Below are positions 11,708 through 24,600 of a DNA stretch of 64,000 bases, in pieces; within the stretch, counting starts at the first letter, position 1, and each line of letters opens with the position of its first letter. The notes below the pieces were generated by a model, which made no database searches, was not told where the DNA came from, and worked only from the letters and a program-made list of their open reading frames with translations. The position numbers and the translations under genes were made by a program. The DNA is from Oxyruncus cristatus (taxonomy: Eukaryota; Chordata; Aves; Passeriformes; Cotingidae). Location: the NCBI GenBank assembly GCA_013399855.1, contig VXAY01002132.1:222495-286494 (forward strand), read 5' to 3'.

Positions 11708-12796
11708 TATTTTATAAATTTTATATATTTTTATAAAAATTTATATAATTCCTTTGACTAGTCAATCCCAGATATCTACAAGAAAAAAAAAAAACCAGCA
11801 ATCAATACCATTCCATTATATATCTTTCCATTAAAGGAAAGCCATAAAGGCTGAACCCAACAGACAACCTTTCCATGAGCTTTTTCAGTTCCATATGTAT
11901 TATGATTGATAAATCATTATTCATTCCTCTGAGCACAAGGGCTTTCTTATGGATTGAAAAAAAAAAATGCTTTTTTTGGACAATGAAAAATTCAGTCTTT
12001 ATTCTTCTTCCTACTCCTTTTCACACAACCCCTACTCTGTGGCCCAGGATAATGAGAATCGAATATAAATGAAATAAAGGCACACTTCCATCTACTTTTA
12101 TAAAGAAAATAAAGTCCTTTTTTTTTCCTTTTCTAATCCAACATCCTATTTCAAAAAGGAAATAGCTTTAAGGCTCACATGCTTTTACAAGTGTATGTCT
12201 GATTCTACAATGGTAGTCTACGAAAGTCACACTCCTTAAAATGAAAAGTATTGTTTTCAGTATTTTGCTTCCCTCATGAGCTCTTTTGTTTCAATTATTT
12301 AATAAGTAACTTCTTTTCTCATTGAATACCCTTGTTTTCTCTCTGTAAAATGTAAAATTGTCTTCATTCTAGATTTATAAAAGCATAAAGCAGTGTAGCC
12401 TATTTCTAGAGGTCTCAGTAGCTCTACATACTATACATGCTCCTAAGTCCTCCCTGACTATTCAGTTCTGAAATAATAAATCCTCTTTGGAAATAATAAA
12501 GTAATAGGTGCCTTCATACAGAAGAGTTACGTTGAGGAATTAAACTGTGCTTACATTTGTTCACACATTCTTGTTATTTGCCTTAATTTTAGAACAAACA
12601 CAAATCTGATGTCTCCTGCAGGGTGTTCCACTTTCACTGACACACTGCAATTGGGATTTACATCCTCTGTGCTGAGGCAGGTGAGTTAAATTGCTTCTTC
12701 GGTGGCATTTGTTAGTTCTGCACCGTATTTCTTCCCACGAACACACAGTGTTCACTATTCCCAATTCTTTGTTCCCCGTTCCCGTTTCTCCTGTAT
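11708..12796. other. Non-coding AT-rich DNA
   Basis: Begins with the AT-only inverted-repeat stretch and continues as AT-rich unique DNA with an A-run at 11782-11794. A stretch at 12593-12680 has a plausible acceptor and a strong donor (caggtgagt) with one open frame. It is not supported by anything else. Confidence 0.6.
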
Positions 12797-12799
12797 TTC

Positions 12800-12895
12800 A
12801 CGGGATCACAGGACGGCTGAGGTTGAACAGGGCCTCTGGAGACCACAGTCCACCCCCGCTGCTCCGGGCAGGGTCAGCCACAGCAGCTCTGAACA
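12800..12895 (-). mobile_element. CR1 3'-end scrap, minus strand
   Basis: The order 'gggatcacaggacggctgagg', 'gggcctctggagaccac', 'cagggtcagccacagcag' follows the reverse complement of a CR1 3' end ('gaatcacagaatggctgaggttgg...gacctctggagatcat...caagcagggtcac'). It is diverged and only about 100 bp long. Confidence 0.8.
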
Positions 12896-14867
12896 AACCA
12901 AGCCAACTTCAAAGAAAACTCTCAAAAATTTCCGAGTAGAACAGAAATCAAGTGAGAGAAGACCACAGCTCAGGCTGCCAGGATATCCATGGACAGACAC
13001 TGAGGATGTGGCTGATGGAGTTTGTGGGAGCAGGACTGAAATGTCTCCCTTCCCTCTCTACTTGAGTGCACCGAAATTCTGCTGCCTGTAGCTGGCAGGG
13101 AAGCCTGCAGCCCTCTGAGGTGTTATTTAAACATTAGCTGTCAGTGGCTCTTCCAGACAGCAAAAAGAAAAAAGAAGTAAGGCAAAAAAAAGGTAGACAG
13201 TGAAGGAAAAAAATCAATGTAGTTCAGTAATTGACCAGAGCAAACAGCAGCGACACTAACAGGGAAACTGGAATTATTTAGGAAAAACTTTTCATGAATT
13301 CCATAATGTTGTCTTGAGAAAGCAGACAGGCACATGTCACTAGAAAAACACAGCTCAAGTAAAAATGGCAAAAGTAGCAGTTTGTAGCAGCGTAGTAGGA
13401 AACAACTTACTTGGCTTTCAGGAATGCAGAGCGACTGAAGGAAGGAACCGGAAGGAAAAGGGATATCGGGATCCTGAAAATCTATGACAGAGAAAAGAGG
13501 GAGAGACAATAATGGATGGTGTAAAATGAGATGATAAAATGGAGAGTACAGAGGAGAACAAGATGACACAGTGGGATAACAAAACACGGATCAGGGCTTA
13601 CAGATGAATCTGAGTCCAGAATTTATGGAATTATTGTCATAAGATGAGAAAGGGGATGGCACAAACAAATCAGGAGAAAAGCCAGTGACTTCAAACATAA
13701 AAGAAGGTAACAGCTGCTCTCCTGTTTCACTAAGTTGGATCATTTACCACATCCATATTTCAAATAGTAATTAATTAAGTTGTACTGGAGCCAACAACAG
13801 CAGGGACTCTTTATTAATGAATGCATAGATCAGATAAACAACTGTGCTGAAGATGAATTTTACTAGTAAACTTTAGCATTACCACTTCCTATAAGAATGG
13901 AGATGCACAAAACGGTGCCTCAGACGTTGTTTTCATCAGCAACCAAAAGTCTATGTGACCATGACTGAATGATTCAAAAGAACTACCAAGTCTGGCAATG
14001 CTTCATGATACATGGATAATATTTTAGCATTTCTTAATAAAAATTAAAAGCCACCAAAAAAACCAAACCACCCACCAAAAAGCACCACTCCCCCCGACCC
14101 AAACAAATCCAAAAAGACGTATTTTTCTACAGCAAGCTGCAGTAAACTGGAGCACTTTTCTGAGAATAATCAGAACTCTCTGGCTGCTGTTCAATATGCA
14201 AACAAGTCTAATTACTCTCTCTGGCTCGTACCAAAAATGTTTGACTTCTCCCCGAGATCAGTTTTCCTTTTTTATGCTGGCCTCTGGAATGCTGGGTTTA
14301 CATGTTTCGCTGATCCATTTCAAAGCTCCAAACAAATACAAGAAATGCACACACAGACCTACCTTGCAGGAGACGGGATAAGAACCTTTCATCTAAAGAG
14401 TCTTCTCAGCTTGAATCCACCCAGCTGGAGCCTTCCCACTGCTCAGTGTACGTGGGCACTACTCATTTCTTTGGGCAATAGTTACTCCCTATTTTTGGAA
14501 TTAGGTTCTACTTTCTTGCTCAGAAAGCTGAATTTAGCTGTAGGCTGCTATTCCATCCCTTTATTAAGCATCTTTCAACACATTCAGGATCCAAAAATTT
14601 ATTCCTCGTAAGGAAGGAGTTTGGGCACCAAACTGTTTTTATGGTTTCTCTCCAAGCTCTCCTGATCCCGAGTGCTGGTATTTAAGTCACCCATAAAGCT
14701 CAAAGAAAAGGTCATATTTTTCAGCTTTTCTAGGCAGGAAGGATGGGAGGAAGGTCAGAAGGATGGAAGGACCTAACTCATAACTGCTTAGTTATCTAAG
14801 TTCAGTACCCAACTTTTCAAAGCAGAAGCAAGAAGAGAACCATGTATTTTTTTTTTTTTTCTACACA
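12896..14867. other. Non-coding DNA with one exon-like stretch
   Basis: Mostly unique DNA. An A/C-rich tract typical of avian non-coding sequence lies at 14051-14116. The interval 13411-13473 is listed separately as an exon candidate. Nothing else is recognised. Confidence 0.55.
13411..13473 (-). other. Candidate 63-nt exon, minus strand
   Basis: On the minus strand a long pyrimidine tract (tctctccctcttttctctg) leads to two possible acceptors: 'catag' before 13481 and 'tttcag' before 13473. A near-consensus donor 'CCAA|gtaagt' closes the stretch at 13411. From the second acceptor the exon is 63 nt, exactly 21 open codons, reading DPDIPFPSGSFLQ then SLCIPESQ. I recognise no family. Short open stretches with good splice sites occur by chance, so this is a lead only. 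Confidence 0.15.
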
Positions 14868-14980
14868 AATGTGTTTCAAATTTTGGAGGTAATAAAAAAA
14901 GAAAGAAGAGAGAAAGTCACTAACCAAATGTTTCAAATTTTGGAGGTAATAAAAAAAGGAAAGAAGACAGACAAGTCACT
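14868..14980 (+). repeat. Local tandem duplication, unit about 57 bp
   Basis: 'tttcaaattttggaggtaat' followed by an A-run and 'gaaagaaga...aagtcac' occurs at 14874-14920 and again at 14931-14978. The copies differ by small indels and a few bases. It lies just after a T-run (14847-14860). Confidence 0.9.
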
Positions 14981-15484
14981 TTGCAGCTCAAAGTAGCAGT
15001 AAAATTGTGAAGCCATACAAGGAGAATCAGAAGTTCATCTTTCCCATCCACTTTGGGGTTCACAGGGTATAGTAGGACAGAAAAAGAATTTCTACCTTGC
15101 CCTTAGCTTGGCATGAAAATAACCCAACAATCCACACAGAACTGTCTATCTTTTTTCATTTTTGTTCTGTAGCTTTAAATACAAGACTTGCTACTCTTTG
15201 TTTTCCTGTAACAAAGCATTTCTCTGCATTATTCTTTCCCGGTATCAACCTGTATTTACTAATTGTCAATTTACTTTATACTGTGACAATTCTTAATACA
15301 TTCTGATCATTCAAAATCCACTTATTCCTAGTGCCATGTCTCACACACCTTTCATCAAGATTATTCGCATGTGTATTTTATCAAGCCCAAGATCCCCTAA
15401 CCAAGACCACACTCCCTGTGCACAACACATCAGTAATTTAAGATATCCCTGCCCTGCCCTGCCCATAGAGGCAAAAGCAGCACT
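14981..15484. other. Non-coding unique DNA
   Basis: No gene or repeat recognised. A short '(ccctg)' run, 'ccctgccctgccctgccc', lies at 15448-15465. Confidence 0.6.
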
Positions 15485-15602
15485 TTGATTCCTCTTTCAC
15501 AGGCAGAGAACGGTGACACTGTAATCAAGTGATCTGCCTGAGGAAACCAGGGATTGCTGCTAAGAGAGATTAGATTGGAATCTAAAATCCTTGACACCTG
15601 GC
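15485..15602 (-). repeat. Possible MIR-type SINE, minus strand
   Basis: The order 'cctctttcacaggcagagaa', 'aagtgatctgcctgaggaaa', 'ggattgctg...ggaatctaaa' resembles the reverse complement of MIR ('ccctatttcacagatgaggaaac...aagtgacttgcccaaggtcac...gggattcgaaccc'). It is very diverged, and the comparison is from memory. Confidence 0.4.
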
Positions 15603-18600
15603 TAAGTACTCATGACAAGATTGTGGAGAATGCTGGGTCTTTTCACCTCTCTGTAAAAAAAAACCCTGAATATAATCTAAATAGATTTACACTACCTGTA
15701 TGTTGAAATGAAATGGATATGAACTGACACTCTGTTAGCTTACCTCTACTACTGACTACTTATCCTCATACTTCTAAAGCTGAACACAATGTGAAAGTAT
15801 TTTATTAAATACTGTGCAGTTCAGATATTTATCCTTTGAGACTGCCCACTAACACCCAAGAGAATCAAACCCTCACTTAGGACCAACCATCACACAAAGA
15901 TGGAAATTCCAGCACTCTTGACCCAGGTATTTACAGCAAATCTTGTGAGAAAACTACTCGCTGGACTAATCCTTCCTTTGACATTTTGGAATATGGGATT
16001 AGAAGTCTCTCCAACTGCTTATGAGACGCAGCAGGAACAAGAGAAGTCTGTGCATCCACGGAAATCCGACGCAGTACTGTCAGAATAATTCCCAATTCTG
16101 GAACAGCTACCCCCATGCAGAGTTCTGTCATTTCCTCAGTGCACACATGTCCAACATCCAGGGATCTTCCAGGAAAAATCCCAACTAATGGACCACACAG
16201 CAGAGCTTTAGAAAACTGCCCTGTAAATAAGAGCTATAATGACCGGTCACTGGTACTGGAATATGTAGCTGTGCCCATTTGCAAGGAAGTAAAACCAGAT
16301 GGGAATGTTTAATTTACTTCCACTTACCTTTGGCATTCTCTGCATAATTCTTGCACAAATCCCCTCAATACTCTCAGACTGTTTTGCATAGGCAAGGACA
16401 CGCTGGCACACAACACATTAATCTTCATATACCTGTTCCAATTGCGCAGTGCCAATAGACACAACATCCCATAATGACAGAGGTTATCATTTCCCAGCTC
16501 CTAATTTATATCAGGCAATGGAATAAGTCAGAAGCACTGGCGGAAAGAGTTTGTGCCATTGCAAATTACACTGCAAAGATTTTTCTTCCTCCCAGTTTTA
16601 CCGCAAAGAAGGAAAAATCTGGAAAAATAATAATGATTTCTGCAATTCGAAATGCCCAGAGCCTGAACAGTGTGAGGACAGCTGAGCTGGAATGGTAAAT
16701 AAATCAAGGATAGAAGCACAGCCACTGTCAAATGACACCCACAACATTTTATTGTAAAAGTTTAGCTCTCAACTTTTTTATCAGCCTTCAACGTGTTAAA
16801 TTCCTGACAGAATGGAAGTGTCCACTGGGACTAAACTGCAAAAAGGTATTTTTTAAACGTCCCCGAAAATGTGCACGTGAATACAACTACTCACATAAAT
16901 AAAATAAATTAACTCAGAAGCCTTAATAACGTTAAGCCAGAGATTCCACTGTAAATACCTAATGCCAAAAGAAAGTTCACCCTGATACTTTTTAAGAAAA
17001 GATGTTTTGAAACAAAGATTTTTTAGATAGCTTCACTTAGACCCTAAAGGAGAAAAAAGTTGAGTTATAAATCGGAACTTATTTTTATATCCTCTAATAG
17101 ATTTCAAAAAAAGTATCAAGAAATTAATTTTGATGCTGAATATTTTTCTAAGCACAATTTCAGATATTAGCATTTATACATAGAACATTTATAATTAGCA
17201 TATAACAGGGTTATAATTAGTCTCTGATGTCACCTGAAGACCATCCACACATTTCACCCACATGCAAGGCTCCTTTCCAGTTACAAAACTTTGATATAAA
17301 TCTTAAATTAATTAATTTTCTCCCTAAACTTTATCCCCTATCACTGGCTGAAAAGTAAATAGTCCTTTAAAACTAGATAGTATGTGCATCGTTAATACTT
17401 TTTGCTCAGAAGATCAGCCACGTGTAAAATAGGTGTATGTTCCTGTAATTGGCTACAGTATTTTGCTCCATGGTTAAATGCATGATTTCCTCTAATAGAA
17501 TGCCAGTGTGGTCTACATCACATTTTCTACTTCATAAAGATCAAATGAGCTGTGACCACAGGCTCCCCAACTTAATGGAAAGTTCACTCAGTGACTTCTG
17601 AGTTTAAATTGTCCCTTTCTCCCATGAATCAATAGATTTAAAGCACATTCATGGATCTCTTCACCAAGAGGTTTAATCCCAAGCGACTCAAAAAGTAGAT
17701 CTAACTCAGATTTATCCCTCTTGCAGCTCACCAACCTGCAGGTTTATAATACAAGAACGTAGCTGAATTCATGGAAAGACGCCTCCTTGATGCAAATCAC
17801 TTCCCTGCCTGTGTATCCATCTCCCTTTGCACCAGCAGCTTTCCATGGCTGCTTTGTGGAATGCTGGGAGCAATCACTACAGAGCTATGAAATTTTCCTT
17901 AAGTCTTTTACTGCTAAAAACTGATTTGCTCCCAACGAGTACACAAATGCCTGAACAGCAGAGCAAACCCACTTCCATGTGCTCAATTGTAATAAGACGC
18001 AAAACACCTGCATACAACTCCAGCCGAGGATTTCTCCACCTCTGCAGCCAAAGAATTACACATCCTTACGTTCAGTGCAAAAATTCAGGACACCACCTAA
18101 ACAAAGGAGATGGAATTGGCAGCCGAATTTTTATTTGTTTACTGATTTTGTTGTATTTTTATATGGCTACCTCAATCTAGAAGAGGAGACTAAATAAAAT
18201 CAAGGCCCCGTGTACCTCAAGATTCCCACTTTGTCTACCAAGTCCTGAGATATTTCACATGGAGATGAAAGTCTTATCATCGTTTTTAATTACTTCAGAA
18301 ATCTTTAAAACTTGATCACAGAATGGGAACATCAGAACATAATTCTAGAGGCTCTGTCTGAGTCATGAAAACAAGGAAAAAGGATTTTGTGGCGGGACTG
18401 ACTGATGAACAGTCCCCAGGCACCTCAAAAGGGTTTAAGCAGCCACTAATAAGTACATTCAAATAAGTTTTGCTAGGGGGTAAATGAAGATTGGGGAGTT
18501 AAATTAGAGAACTTCCAAAATCAAGCTGAACTTGGTTTACAATCAGCAGGTGCATGGAAACTTGTGCTGGTCATCTCCAGGAATAAGACTTAGTATTCAG

Positions 18601-21600
18601 TCACAATCATTGGGACAGAGTAGAAGCAAAAAAGAAGAGAATTAAAACAGTAACAACCTCTGAGTTCAAGACTAGGAGGTAAAGACTGGGAGGTTTGTGT
18701 TCTGAGGAAGGGGAAGAACACTGTTGGTGCTCTTTATGGAGCAAGCTTAAACCTAAAGGCGTTTCAGGCCCTCCTATAAAAGAGTATAATTTTATGAGAA
18801 ATCGGCTTGTTTCAAAGCACAGAACCTAAAATGGGAACTGAAAGCACCAGCCTAAATGCGAAATGGGAACCACAAAAAAAAAATAAAAATCAATGATTCC
18901 CATTTGTAAAGAAAGCACAAATCAAATTGTGATAATACGATATATAAGCACAATATAAACTATTCGTACTACACACATTAAGAAAAAATTACTTGAATAA
19001 ATTCTATTATTATGAAAAATACTGCAACCAACAAGCTGACGTGTCAGGAAAGTGAAAATAATAACACTGACATTATTAGTACTATAAGCTGTTTCGTGGT
19101 GGTTTCCCAGGATCATCTATTTTCACTTCAAGCAGCTGTTTCAATTCTTTTTTTGCCTCACCAAATCTAGTTTTGTTTTACATTTGTTATATAACTCAGA
19201 CATGCAGTCTACTACTTCCACTGTTACTATAATCCTCACTTCATTGCAAAGAAGGAAAAGAGACAGTGCTTTTCCATTCTGAACTCAAGGGGGTGTTGAT
19301 GGTTTCAGCAGGTAAGTGCAAGTTTAGGGAAGGATAATATTGCTGGCTGCTGAATTTTTCTCTCCTCTCAGTGAGTAAAACAACCCTTTGAGGAAAAAAA
19401 AAAGAAAAAAAAAGAAAAAGAATAATCCCTGACACTGCAAAACAGAAAGGGAATGTGTTCCCACACAAAAGAAGGTCAAATCCAAACCCAAGGATGAGAA
19501 AACTGAAACCTTGTGAGGAATCATTCTATTGGTAGAAGAATCCAACCTGTCACCAGTGCTGCTTCTCGCACTCCAGGTCACCACCTGGACTAACACACTG
19601 ATAAATTCAAGCCCAAAGGCCTTCTCTCACCCTCTCTCTAAATTCAGTCTGCATAAAAAATTCTAAGCGTTATTTTGTAATAAAATTCCAGATTAATATA
19701 AAAAGAGGGTTGTTTGGTTTGGGTTTTTTTTTTTTGGTTTTTTTTTTTTTTTTTGGTTCACTAATCAATCCTAACATACACACACTTCTTGCCTCTGTCC
19801 AACAGCTGAAAGACAATTTAATTTAACAGCTTTGGAGAGCAAATAGAGAATGAACTGTAACTGAGGGCACTGCATAAACATCCCCACCATGGAAATTATC
19901 ATTGCAAATGTATCTTTCTCACAATCTCCAAACAGTAAATAGATGGCCATGGGTTTGCCAAAAGATACTTTTTTCCCCCCCCGGGGACTGTTTTTTCCCA
20001 AAGGGTCTGAAGAGTAAGAACAACAGGGAAAAAGGAAGAAGCTTGAGCAGCTGCTGCCCACATAATTTTGTTGCTAGAAGATGAACAGGAAATACATTCG
20101 TTTATGACTCTTCCAAAGGAAAATGTCCCTCAAATTTTTCCTTCCAAGATGAATCACGGTAGGGCTACATTCTTAATATGACACTACTTATAACAAACTT
20201 ACTTCAGGTTATTAATTCTGCTTATCGAAACTGCCTCATCTAGTCAAACACTTTATGTTTTATTTCATGGAGTCACTAAAAATGCATCACAAATTGAAAA
20301 GTAAACAATCCAGCTGCCACTGAAATAGTCAGTTTAGAGCTTTACGCTGAACGTGAAGGAAGGAACTGGGGAAAACAAATAATAAAACTGACTCTCACTT
20401 GCAACACTGTCACTTTTATTGCTTTTTTCTAGAACTTTCAGGTAGTGAAATGGGCACAGCAGCTCAGCCTCCCTAATAAAAACATATCCATGGATATGCA
20501 TGTGTATTTGTAAACCCTTTCAGGACAAAGAGAACTGCAGAATAACTGAGGCCAGAAGTACAGATCTCTGGAGGTCCATTAGCTTAAACTGGAGCTCTTG
20601 CTAAAGTTGGACTTATTTCAAAATGACCTAAGTTTTCTTATGGCCCTTCCTAGTTCTGCTTTCAGTGCCTTTGAGTACAGAAGGCCCAGAGTTTCTCTGG
20701 AACCACTGGGAAGGTATTCCTCCTCCTCTCTGCCCCATCTCCAGTGAACATCCCCCCTGGTGCCAACTGCAGCCACTGCTTCTTATTCTTCTGCTGTGCA
20801 GCCCTGAGAAGACCCTCCCTGCTCCTGCCTTCCCTCTGATCTCTTGCGAAGTGTCTGCCAGCCCTGCTCAGCGTTATCTGCTGGGACATTACGGGCAAGA
20901 GGCTCCACTAAAACCCTTCCTTGTTCTGTTCAGAATGCTCCAGACATGGCTTCAAGAGTGTCCAAAAAGGGCAACAATCGAGCCTTCCTGAAGTCCTACA
21001 AAATAATCATTACTTAAGTGTTAACATCAGTACAATGGGAGCACGTGGAGATGAGCTTTTAATGATCAGCAACATCAGGATCTCCACTCAGAAAGAACAC
21101 AAGGAGCGATACCACCGACTACAGTAACACCTGCCTGCTCCTCACGCAAGAGCAAGTGTGAAAATCAAGGAAAAGTGTCATTCCTACTTATTAAATATGT
21201 TCATTACACGAGCATTAAGACAGTTGCAGCTCACAAAGCTCACAGTTTCAACAACTGAATCTACTCAAGAAACACAACAGTCTCATCATCTGTTTTCTCT
21301 CCTGTTTTCTCACATACCAAAGGGCTCACACCGGGGGGCACTTCTGCACACCAGACAGACAGGGGAACGCAAAGTTCATCAGATACAGCATTTGCCTCAA
21401 ACCAACTTCAATCACAGAACCAATAAAAATTATTGTTAAGCTTTCCTTTCTTTGTTTATTAATATATTTGGAATACAGAATATTATACAGGCTGCTTCAG
21501 CCACGTTTCACCTGTTGCAGATTTGCTGAAAAGAAGCACTGAAAGACCCTTCTTATTGGTTCCATTATCAGCAGGTTCCCTACTTTTAGCCTCGTGGATA

Positions 21601-24600
21601 AGGACACGTTTCATGGTCCCATCTTAATTACCACAACTGGCTGGGGAGGGCAAGTGGCTACAGGACAAAGCAGCCACTGTGAAGGACACTCCCAATCTTA
21701 TCAGAGGTTCCTTTGGAAAAAGAAATACAACTTCTCTCTCCACCCCAGTCATTAGTCAGATATAAACAGCTATTTGACTTGACGTGGTTATAAGCTGTAT
21801 TATCACAGTCTATGCTCCTGCTTTCTGCAGTTTATCAGAAGATGGATGATGGCCCACTCCCAATTCCAGTTAATGGGGTTAGACATATTTCCAAACAGCG
21901 TGTGCATGGAAAGGTATCTCCGTGTGCACAGGGAATGATTCACTGCACCGGCCTTGGGTATGAGAAAGGAATGTAAAGAGATGAACTTTTTTAACAAATA
22001 AATCTAATTCTCCTTATACAACTTAGCCTCCTCTAAGGACCCCTAGCAGTGAAGCTTTTTTTTTTCTCCTTCCTTTTTTTTGCCCATTATTTTCAAATAA
22101 ATAAATGCAATAGGCCACAGTTTCTGATTATAATCCATTAATTAAGTTTTTTCAATCAAGCTGCATTTTGAGGGTAAGGCTTTCCTTGTTCTAGTCCATT
22201 TGGCTTTCAGTTTTTATGGAATATTTTAAAATTTATTAAAACTACTTCACAGCAATTTTACAGGTACTTTTTAGTTATTATTCCCAATTACTATTATCTA
22301 CAATCATTTATTAATACCTGTAATGTATACCACAAACTTCAGAATTTACATTTTATATGTTCATTGCTAAGTCATTTAGATTTTCATATTAAGCATTTAA
22401 ATTGAATCTTATGCTGCATAGAACTAATTTTTTCATTAAGCCTGAATTTCTGTATTCATTTGTATTTTTATGTTTAAGGTATTATCTTTTCGCCCTAAAG
22501 TATCAACAACTCACAAGTAATTATTTTTCCAGTTGTAACCATCCACAACTAACTGCTCAAGATTTCCTTTATTTTTACAGCATTAATAAAGGAATGAGTG
22601 TGTAGAAAGAGACATGATTTACAATTGCTAAATCCTCATGAGTTTCAAAGTAACTCAGTTACCTCAAATCTACTGGTTACTTGCAAAGGAGTTTTAGCAC
22701 AAGAGACATATGCTAAAACACAGAGTCAATGCACAGAAATTATATTTCAGTTATATTGTCCATGTTCCTTTCACTGCTTGTAAACCACCACTGTTAAAAA
22801 ATTAAAAACAAAAATCCCAGAATACTTTCCCCCCATTCTTCCCCTTCAGCTTCAGTTCTCTTACTGGGAAACTATAGATTCCCACCTTCTTCCTCGCTTG
22901 CTTGCACCAGATCCATCCCATTTCCCCTCCTGTCCTGCCCTGTCACTCAGCTCCAGAGGGTTGTGCTCGGAGCCAGCAGCAATCCCCCTCCAGTCTGCCC
23001 ACGCTGTTTTGTGTCTCAGAATTCCAGAAGAGAGTAAATTCAGTTAGCCCGTGGAAATACGAGGCAACTACAGACTCCCACAAATGCTCTGCAGGCCCTG
23101 GAGGATCTGTGAGGAATCTTTGAAAGGGAACACGTGTCACTCCATGTCCCTTCAGTGTTTGTTGTCACTTGCCCACAGTCTACACCGAAGCTTCTCTTGT
23201 TCATTCCGCTGTCCCATTACGAGCAATCAAATCCGAGACTGAATATAATGACAAAGAAAATGAAGGGGAATCAGTTGATTAATATTCTGGCACCTATTAG
23301 AAAGTTCCAGCTTTAGTCATCAGCATACAACGTGTTCCAAGCACACAGTCTGGTACTGCTGATGGACTTCTCTATGGATTGCTAGGAAGCAAAATCAAAA
23401 GCTCTGCTGAAGCACATGTTGTCCATTACCCTGACAAAGCTAAATGTCCAACTAGGGTAAGGTGAAGAAGAGAAGTAACAAAATGGAACTCACATGCTGA
23501 ATGCCAGCAGGATACACAGGCAACTCTTTGGAGGGAGACTTCTGAACTGACATTAACTGAGATTAAAACAAGCCCTATTCACACTTTTATATCAGTATTT
23601 CCAGTCAGTTGTCTAAACATATGTGTCTGGTGCCAATTCTGACACTGGGACACCCAGCCTGCACTCCATCTGCTCCTTCAGCAGCACAAATCCCCCGGGA
23701 ACCCAAGGTCAGATCTCTACCAGAGCCAAGCAGATGCATCCCACTGCAGCCAAAAGGGGGCATGGGATGGTCCAGGTACATGCCATGCATTGCTTACAAA
23801 CCATAAAGACAGAATTATGCTCCTAGATTTTGGGCTCTGCTATTTCTTCAGACGTAACTCCTTGTTAAGTTTGATCCAATGGCCGAGGAAGTGACTAACA
23901 TATGTCATTAAAGATGCTGCAAAGTGGAAAACATTTGAAATACAAAGTTACACAAACAATTATTTTCCAGCTGTTATTTTTCTTTCTCTATCCAAATTTG
24001 CATAGATTGTCATTATTTCAAATATCAACTCTGCTGGTTTTTTAGCTATTTAACAGGAAGCAGCTATCAGCAAGTTTGTTTGCTTTTCTTTTTTTTGCTG
24101 TCAAGTCGTCCTTTTGCACAGAAATTTGAGTACTGTCCTTCTGAAATAAGTAAACCCAAGACACTGAGAAGTTATTTTCCAGCACTCTCCCAGTACCTTT
24201 TCCCTACTGTTCACAAAAATACATTTTCCTTACTAAGAAACGTAGAAGACAGAGGTTTGCAAGACACATAACTTGTACCTTGGCACATAATGACTATTAT
24301 GTTCCTTACACAAAGCTCATCATCACCTCCTGGTTATTTCATGATAGGACAACTATGGAATCGTAATTAGCTTTCAAATAAAGCACTTCCTCTCCATCAA
24401 AAGTCCAAAATTCCACACATATCTACCTGAGGACTCAATGAAAAGCAAAACCAGACAATCAGAAGTAGCTAGCATAGTCAAAATATATAAATTTGACTGT
24501 ATTTACAATGTGTGGGAAAGCTGCTATTAAAACAGTGTTAAATTTAATCCCTCATCAAGAACTTTTTTTCTAAAAACACAATATTAAAGTGAAAATATAT

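Noticed and set aside
12593..12680. Plus-strand 88-nt exon candidate with donor caggtgagt
   Set aside because: The open frame needs one of two weak acceptors, and CR1 sequence follows 120 bp downstream. No supporting signal.
19230..19311. Plus-strand stretch before a consensus donor 'cag|gtaagt' at 19312, open in one frame
   Set aside because: No credible acceptor follows the in-frame stop upstream.
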